A stretch of DNA of 7,058 nucleotides from an uncultured Pirellula sp. (GTDB lineage Bacteria > Planctomycetota > Planctomycetia > Pirellulales > Pirellulaceae): NCBI GenBank assembly GCA_903892365.1, contig CAITIF010000355.1, positions 1-7,058 of the forward strand. The letters run 5' to 3'. The notes below the pieces were generated by a model, which worked only from the letters and a program-made list of their open reading frames with translations, was not told the DNA's origin and did no database searches. Numbering within the stretch: position 1 is the stretch's first letter; every line of letters starts with the position of its first letter. The position numbers were made by a program, and so were the translations under genes. Below, one piece after another: positions 1 to 4,726 of this stretch.

Positions 1-1
1 C

Positions 2-121
2 GTTTGCATCGGTGGCCGAGACCGCAAAACGCTCTTTATCACCGCTTCGGATTCCCTTTATTCCATTCGAATCCGCAACGCGGGCCTTGTGAACGACAGT
101 GCCAGCGACATTCAGCCGTAA
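2..121 (+). CDS. C-terminal end of an SMP-30/gluconolactonase-like protein (5' truncated)
   Basis: An open frame enters from the left edge and ends at the TAA at 119-121, leaving 39 residues. They begin VCIGGRDRKTLFITASDSLY and continue SIRIRNAG. The order Gly-Gly, Asp-Arg, Leu-Phe-Ile-Thr-Ala, Ser-Leu-Tyr-x-Ile-Arg is what I know from the last blade of the SMP-30/gluconolactonase/LRE beta-propeller family, whose members hydrolyse sugar lactones or related esters using a divalent metal. The final 11 or so residues (LVNDSASDIQP) form a polar tail. The catalytic metal ligands lie upstream and cannot be checked, so activity is unknown. About 200 nt separate it from the MoxR operon, so it is probably a separate transcription unit. 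The family call rests on one short conserved motif; another beta-propeller protein is possible. Confidence 0.7.
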   Translation, partial: VCIGGRDRKTLFITASDSLYSIRIRNAGLVNDSASDIQP

Positions 122-212
122 ATTGACAATGGAGTAAAAAAGACAATGGAAACGTGTGCGTCTGAGGTTTGGCTTGCGTTTTTGCCAGCGTTCTGGACGA
201 CATTTAAGGCTT

Positions 213-232
213 CGCTGATTCTGCAATCGGCG
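213..232 (+). other. Intergenic stem-loop (possible terminator of the upstream gene or leader element)
   Basis: CGCTGATT (213-220) and AATCGGCG (225-232) pair as an 8-bp stem with one T-G wobble around the 4-nt loop CTGC. It lies about 90 nt after the SMP-30-like stop and about 30 nt before the candidate -10 element. No T-tract follows, so it is not a canonical intrinsic terminator. It could end the upstream transcript by another route, act as an inverted-repeat operator, or be chance. Confidence 0.25.
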
Positions 233-237
233 TAGGG

Positions 238-266
238 CTGCGAAAGGAGTCGACACCTGCTACAAT
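238..266 (+). promoter_or_regulatory. Candidate sigma-70-like promoter for the MoxR operon
   Basis: TACAAT at 261-266 differs from the -10 consensus TATAAT at one base. With a 17-nt spacer the -35 position is CTGCGA (238-243), which matches TTGACA at only three of six bases. A start site near 272-274 would give a 5' leader of roughly 45 nt before the ATG at 319. It is the best -10 I see between the upstream stop and the operon. The weak -35, and how little is known about planctomycete promoters, keep confidence low. Confidence 0.3.
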
Positions 267-318
267 TCGTTAAGATTTTGCGTTGCACTCGCTCATTGAA
301 CATCTCAGAAAGTACGGC

Positions 319-1365
319 ATGACTACAGATGGATCGGCCAAAGCAGATTTGGATCGCCTGCAAAAAGCTCGAGAGCAGATTCTTGGCCAGCTTTCAAAAA
401 CCATTGTTGGCCAAGTCGACGTCGTTGAGCAATTGCTCATCAGCGTATTCGCAAAAGGCCATTGTTTATTGGAGGGGGTACCTGGACTCGCGAAGACGCT
501 GATGATCAGCTCGCTCGCGAAGACGCTGAATCTATCCTTCAGTCGAATTCAATTCACACCGGACCTGATGCCGGCGGACATCACGGGTACGGAAGTTCTC
601 GAAGAGAATCGATCGACGGGTTCCCGGGAACGCCGCTTCATGGAAGGTCCTTTGTTTGCCAACGTCGTTCTAGCGGACGAAATCAATAGAACGCCACCGA
701 AGACCCAGGCCGCATTGCTCGAAGCGATGCAAGAGCGTCAAATCACCGTAGGCCGAGTCCGCCACGCTTTGTCCGACCCGTTCTTTGTGTTAGCAACGCA
801 AAACCCGATCGAGCAAGAAGGGACGTACCCGCTCCCTGAAGCACAACAAGACCGTTTCATGTTCAAAGTACAGGTTGGCTATCCAAGTTTTGCGGACGAA
901 TTTGAAGTGGCTCGTCGCACCACCGGAAAGGCGTCAGCAGCCATTGAAGCGGTATTGTCGGGCGAAGAGATATTGAGCCTACAAGAGTTCATTCGTGGCA
1001 TTGAAGTTTCAGAGAATGTCATTCGCTACGCGCTAGCGATTGTTCGGCAAACTCGCGTTGGACAGGATGGCGTGCCCGACTTTGTGCGCGAGCAAGTTGC
1101 ATGGGGAGCCGGTCCGCGTGCCGTGCAGTTTTTGATTTTAGGTGCCAAAGCCAAAGCCGCGATGTCGGGTCGATCGCACGTTGACCCCGTCGATATCCAG
1201 TTTTGTGCGAAGCCCGTGTTGCGACATCGCATGGTGGTGAACTTCGCTGCTGAGAGCGATGGCGTTACCAGCGATGCTGTCATCGACAGGATTGTTTCTA
1301 ATACTCCAACCGCACAAGACGAATTGCTTCGCGATGCCAGATTCCAAAGAATACTTGCATCCTGA
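319..1365 (+). CDS. MoxR-family AAA+ ATPase
   Basis: This is a 348-residue cytoplasmic AAA+ ATPase of the MoxR branch, whose members use ATP hydrolysis to remodel or activate partner proteins, usually with VWA-domain cofactors. Numbering from the ATG at 319: Walker A is GVPGLAKT (53-60), Walker B is VVLADE (D120, E121), sensor 1 is the ATQNP segment (N162), the EAQQDRF segment with the likely arginine finger is 174-180, and the sensor 2 arginine lies in GAGPRA (R267), followed by the C-terminal lid. All key residues are present and the length is normal. A TTG at 283 would add 12 residues ([12 protein letters not shown]), but the ATG start fits family N-termini and leaves room for a leader after the -10 at 261-266. 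Neither start has a strong ribosome-binding site. Its last 32 nt overlap the DUF58 gene. MoxR membership is near certain; the client is unknown. Confidence 0.95.
   Translation: MTTDGSAKADLDRLQKAREQILGQLSKTIVGQVDVVEQLLISVFAKGHCLLEGVPGLAKTLMISSLAKTLNLSFSRIQFTPDLMPADITGTEVLEENRSTGSRERRFMEGPLFANVVLADEINRTPPKTQAALLEAMQERQITVGRVRHALSDPFFVLATQNPIEQEGTYPLPEAQQDRFMFKVQVGYPSFADEFEVARRTTGKASAAIEAVLSGEEILSLQEFIRGIEVSENVIRYALAIVRQTRVGQDGVPDFVREQVAWGAGPRAVQFLILGAKAKAAMSGRSHVDPVDIQFCAKPVLRHRMVVNFAAESDGVTSDAVIDRIVSNTPTAQDELLRDARFQRILAS
487..529 (+). repeat. 16-bp exact in-frame direct repeat in the MoxR Walker A region
   Basis: CTCGCGAAGACGCTGA occurs at 487-502 and again at 514-529, a period of 27 nt or nine codons. 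Both copies are read in the same frame and encode LAKTL, once at the end of Walker A and once in the following helix. The ATPase motif is intact. It may be a small duplication, or convergence of similar amino acids with the same codon choice. Confidence 0.8.
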
Positions 1366-2236
1366 CGCCATTCGACGCATTGCGTCGATGGAGCTTCGGG
1401 CTCGCAATATCGTTGAGGGGTTTATGGCCGGGATGCATCGCAGCCCCTATTTTGGCCAGTCGGTGGAGTTCGTACAGCACCGACAATACACTCCCGGCGA
1501 TGATTTGCGTCACATTGATTGGAAGGTTTGGAGCCGCCAAGACAAGCTCTACATCAAGCAATACGAAGAAGACACAAGCCTTCGATGCACGTTGTTGCTC
1601 GATGCGTCAGCAAGCATGTCGTACGGCAACGGAGCCCTGAACAAATTCGACTACGCGGCCACGGTTTGCGCATGCCTCGCCTACCTGACCTTGCGCCAGC
1701 AGGATGCGGTTGGGCTGACGGTCTTTGACCAACGGATCCAATCGAGGTTGCCTTGGCGTTCGAGCCGCTCGCATCTGCAATCGATTTATCGATCCCTTCA
1801 GCAAACAACACCAAAAGACAAGACGGACCTCAAGCAAGTCTTTCGCGAGATCAGCGAAACCTATCCCAAGCGATCCTTGATGGTGGTTGCGTCTGACTTT
1901 CTGGGCGGGGAAGCTCAAACGTTGAAGTCGTTGGCGGCCCTGAAGCATGCCGGGCACGACATTCTGGTGTTTCATATTATGGATGACGATGAGCTCGACT
2001 TCCCCTTCAACGATGCAACTCGCTTCGAAGGAATGGAATCGGCAGATCAACTCACTTGCAACCCACGAGCGTTGCGAGACGGTTATCTTGAGTCGCTGCA
2101 GCGATTTCTCGACCGAGTGCGTCATGCGTGCGCGAGCGCACAGATCGATTACCAATTGATACGCACGAGCCGCAGTCTGGATGCTGCTTTGACAGCGTAT
2201 TTAGCGACCCGTATGGCACACATGAGAAAGAAGTAA
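1334..2236 (+). CDS. DUF58 protein with a VWA-like fold, short soluble form
   Basis: This 300-residue protein belongs to DUF58, the usual partner encoded next to MoxR. The family signature runs from R50 to W63 ([14 protein letters not shown]), preceded by the ELRAR...VEGF segment (20-30) and [12 protein letters not shown]. The metal-site motif DASAS (D90, S92, S94) opens the VWA-like half, T164 is a candidate for the next ligand, and SDF (S187-D188) gives the later acidic position, so the MIDAS looks complete. No membrane helices are seen, unlike longer DUF58 proteins that have an N-terminal pair, so it should be cytoplasmic. The ATG at 1334 was chosen because [16 protein letters not shown] matches the usual DUF58 start; an in-frame ATG at 1259 adds 25 residues read through MoxR codons and looks spurious. 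No Shine-Dalgarno is visible, and the 32-nt overlap with MoxR suggests coupled translation. Exact biochemical role is unknown. Confidence 0.93.
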   Translation: MPDSKEYLHPDAIRRIASMELRARNIVEGFMAGMHRSPYFGQSVEFVQHRQYTPGDDLRHIDWKVWSRQDKLYIKQYEEDTSLRCTLLLDASASMSYGNGALNKFDYAATVCACLAYLTLRQQDAVGLTVFDQRIQSRLPWRSSRSHLQSIYRSLQQTTPKDKTDLKQVFREISETYPKRSLMVVASDFLGGEAQTLKSLAALKHAGHDILVFHIMDDDELDFPFNDATRFEGMESADQLTCNPRALRDGYLESLQRFLDRVRHACASAQIDYQLIRTSRSLDAALTAYLATRMAHMRKK

Positions 2237-2242
2237 TCGAAA

Positions 2243-4726
2243 GTGCAATTTCTTTTTCAGCCACTAGCGTGGGGTTTCCTACTGGTTCTGCTCCCCTTGT
2301 TGATCCACCTGATTAACTTGGTGCGGCATCGCAGAACGCAATGGGCGGCCATGGAGTTTCTGCTAGAAAGCTATCGCAAACATCGTCGGTGGGTATGGCT
2401 AAAGCAGGCACTGCTTATCGCATCGCGCATGCTGGCGGTCGCTATCGCGGTTGCCATGCTGGCTCAATGGATCAGTGGTTCGCGCTGGCTGTCCCTGATG
2501 GGGCAAACCACGGTGCATCATTATGTTATTTTGGATGATTCCGCGTCCATGGGTGATATGGCTTCCGATGGATCTGCTTACCAGGCGGCCATGGGTGCTT
2601 TGCAGTCGATCGCCTCCAATGCGACCAACCGCGACGGAAGCCATCTGCTGACGGTCATTCGAACGTCCCGCGCTTCGCTGGCTTCACCGAAAGCTCCGTC
2701 CACGGAGATTGAGCCTTCAGCGGGAACGGAAAAATCCCCCGGTGATTCATCGACCAAGGTGGGCGACCAAGAGGTGGCAGGCTCCAAGCCAACCGAAGCA
2801 CCTAGGCCGGACATGATTGCGGATTTGCTTTCACGAAGCGTGCCTGCTGATCCAACGGCTCTTCTGAGCAAGATCAAACTAACGGTTCCGAGCTCGCTGG
2901 ATTGCGACCCCTCAGATGCTTTGGAGCTGATCGCTCCACTTCTGCAACAAGCGTCCAATGAAAAAGCGATCGTCTATTTGATGAGCGATTTCCGGTCCAA
3001 GGATTGGTCCAATCCAACGGTCATCAAGCAACAGTTTTTGTCGCTGCCTGGAGATGAACCAGATTTGCAGCTTGTGGATTGCGCCCCGGACCGGCACGAG
3101 AACCTGACGTTGGTTTCGGTGCAACCTCAGCAAGAAGTGCTTGCGGCTGGGGTGCCTGCCTTGCTGAATGTGTCGGTTCGCAACAACGGCGCGGCGCCGG
3201 TTCGAAATGTGTCGGTTCGTGTGACCGCGGTCGATTACAGCGATCGGCAATCAGAACCCAAACCCACGGCGGCATTTTCCGGTATTGTGACCGACCTGCC
3301 TGTTGTTTTAATTGATCGAATTGAGCCAGGCGAATTAGTGACGCGAAGTGTCCAGGTACTGTTCCCGCGAAGTGGTTCGCATGTGATCGAAGCGCAATTG
3401 CCACCCGATCCTCTTCAAGCGGACAACAGTGCGAGATGCGTTTTGGATTTACAGGAAGGGATTCGAGTCTTGTTGGTAGACGGTGACCCGACCGGCAAGC
3501 ATTCGTTCTTTTTCGAGTCTGCCTTGAATCCGGGAGGCAACGCGAAGACGGGTTTGATCATGTCGCGCGAAGGACCAGAATACTTGCGAGATACCGACGT
3601 TGCCTCGCTTCAAAACTACGCCTGCATTATTCTTCAAGCCATACCATCCTTGGACCCTCGCGCCTTGGACAATCTGCACCGGTACGTTTCCCGAGGAGGC
3701 GGATTGGCGGTTTTCTTTGGCGAGCAAATGTCGATGGCTGACTATCTGCGATACAACTCTGCTTGGACGAAGCCTCTTGGTGGTGCTGACAATACGACAC
3801 CGCTGATGCCGTTCTCGATCAAGGGGGCGGCGGACCTTGTTACGAAAGCGGGTGAGACGGCTCCTGATTTGATTGCCGACAACCATCCTATCTTCGAGCC
3901 CTTTTTTGGACTAAGCAATTCACCCTTCCAGTTTGTTCGAATTCAAAAATTTCTTGAGATTGAGAACTCGGCAAAGGGGACGGCCTCGGAAGCCAAAGAC
4001 ATTTCTGAAAAGGCGAACGCACTGGCATGGAAACCGGTCGCAACGCTTCGCAACAAACAACCGATCATGATCGATCACGTTGTGGGTGAAGGTCGCGTGC
4101 TGTTTGCTTTAACCGCACTGGATCGCACATGGACGAATTGGCCTCAGGATCCAACCTTCGTGGTGGCATCGCTGAAGTTGGTGGGGTACCTTTCCTCTTT
4201 CCGATCGCCCGAGACCTCGCGTTTTGCAAGCGCTCCCATGCGTTGGGATTTTTCTTCTCAGGAGATGCTTCCAGAGATTCAGGTGCTTTGCCCGCCTACC
4301 TCAGGAGCGGGGGCCAAGCCCAGTTTGAGCTTGAACGCGATTCCCGCTGGTGAATCGTCGTTGCAGGCATCGCTGAGCGCCGGGCTGAATCCAGATTCGG
4401 ACGAAACCTTGCGGGCGATTTTGTCGGCGGGGAATTTTGAATGGTGGGGTATCACGACGCAAGGGGATCGCATCGTCAAGAACATCGCCAGAAACACACC
4501 ACCCTTGGAAGGCGAGCTGGCCAAGATTGAATCCGTGGATTTGAACCGTAATCTGAGCGGCGTAAAATTCGCTTATCGAACTTCGGAATCTTTAAGCACC
4601 AATTTTTCGTTAGCTGGATTCGCCAATCGAAACATGATGCTTATGGTCTTGCTTTTGGGGCTGTTGATGTTTGAGCAATGGCTTGCATGGAGCGCTTCGT
4701 ACCACGTAACCACGAAACGAACCTAA
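2243..4726 (+). CDS. BatA-like membrane protein: N-terminal BatA domain, VWA, beta-sandwich, amidotransferase-like domain
   Basis: 827 residues, GTG start 6 nt after the DUF58 stop, with a weak purine stretch (GAGAAAGAAG, 2223-2232) upstream. Residues 1-78 form a BatA/aerotolerance N-terminal domain: helix about 8-26, an Arg/Lys-rich loop (27-54), helix about 55-76. A VWA domain follows with the DDSAS motif (D98, S100, S102) and a later MSDFR strand (247-251). A Ser/Pro/Glu/Lys-rich insert (about 142-190) lies inside it. Residues about 286-402 look like an Ig/CARDB-type beta-sandwich, and 407-495 (IRVLLVDGDP; GGGLAVFFGE) a class I glutamine-amidotransferase-like fold with no nucleophile cysteine, ending near GRVLF (617-621). 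A C-terminal helix (about 798-816) and basic tail follow. The basic loop and tail suggest the bulk is periplasmic. It resembles Bat proteins of MoxR operons; function is unproven. It shares one base (TAATG) with the next gene. Confidence 0.88.
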   Translation: MQFLFQPLAWGFLLVLLPLLIHLINLVRHRRTQWAAMEFLLESYRKHRRWVWLKQALLIASRMLAVAIAVAMLAQWISGSRWLSLMGQTTVHHYVILDDSASMGDMASDGSAYQAAMGALQSIASNATNRDGSHLLTVIRTSRASLASPKAPSTEIEPSAGTEKSPGDSSTKVGDQEVAGSKPTEAPRPDMIADLLSRSVPADPTALLSKIKLTVPSSLDCDPSDALELIAPLLQQASNEKAIVYLMSDFRSKDWSNPTVIKQQFLSLPGDEPDLQLVDCAPDRHENLTLVSVQPQQEVLAAGVPALLNVSVRNNGAAPVRNVSVRVTAVDYSDRQSEPKPTAAFSGIVTDLPVVLIDRIEPGELVTRSVQVLFPRSGSHVIEAQLPPDPLQADNSARCVLDLQEGIRVLLVDGDPTGKHSFFFESALNPGGNAKTGLIMSREGPEYLRDTDVASLQNYACIILQAIPSLDPRALDNLHRYVSRGGGLAVFFGEQMSMADYLRYNSAWTKPLGGADNTTPLMPFSIKGAADLVTKAGETAPDLIADNHPIFEPFFGLSNSPFQFVRIQKFLEIENSAKGTASEAKDISEKANALAWKPVATLRNKQPIMIDHVVGEGRVLFALTALDRTWTNWPQDPTFVVASLKLVGYLSSFRSPETSRFASAPMRWDFSSQEMLPEIQVLCPPTSGAGAKPSLSLNAIPAGESSLQASLSAGLNPDSDETLRAILSAGNFEWWGITTQGDRIVKNIARNTPPLEGELAKIESVDLNRNLSGVKFAYRTSESLSTNFSLAGFANRNMMLMVLLLGLLMFEQWLAWSASYHVTTKRT
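2666..2812 (+). other. Low-complexity linker inside the VWA domain of the BatA-like protein
   Basis: Residues 142-190 are dominated by Ser, Pro, Lys, Glu, Gly and Thr with almost no aromatic or bulky hydrophobic residues. They separate the MIDAS-bearing first half of the VWA domain from a segment leading to the MSDFR strand. It is probably a disordered surface loop. The reading frame stays open and the flanking sequence is family-like, so this does not look like a frameshift. Confidence 0.6.
3167..3219 (+). repeat. 14-bp exact in-frame direct repeat in the beta-sandwich region
   Basis: AATGTGTCGGTTCG occurs at 3167-3180 and 3206-3219, a period of 39 nt or thirteen codons. Both copies encode NVSVR, in two neighbouring beta-strand-like segments (residues 309-313 and 322-326). 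It may be a short strand duplication or coincidence favoured by alternating Val/Ser strand composition. Confidence 0.7.

Noticed and set aside
123..128. Perfect -35-like TTGACA just after the upstream stop codon
   Set aside because: With 16-18 nt spacing there is no acceptable -10 sequence, so it was not called as a promoter.
242..249. GAAAGGAG, a good Shine-Dalgarno-like sequence
   Set aside because: No start codon lies at a usable distance downstream; the first candidate, TTG 283, is more than 30 nt away.
112..363. An 83-codon minus-strand open frame across the intergenic region
   Set aside because: It runs into the start of the MoxR gene in antisense, and the translation has no recognisable motif.
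1259..1333. Upstream ATG start for the DUF58 gene
   Set aside because: The 25 extra residues are read from MoxR codons in another frame, and DUF58 proteins typically begin near the position of the ATG at 1334.
1607..2155. A 182-codon open frame on the minus strand
   Set aside because: It lies entirely antisense to the conserved DUF58 gene, is rich in Arg and Gln, and has no recognisable motif; it is a shadow of the coding frame.
3449..3886. A 145-codon minus-strand open frame
   Set aside because: It is antisense to the amidotransferase-like part of the BatA-like gene, with Arg-rich random-looking composition.
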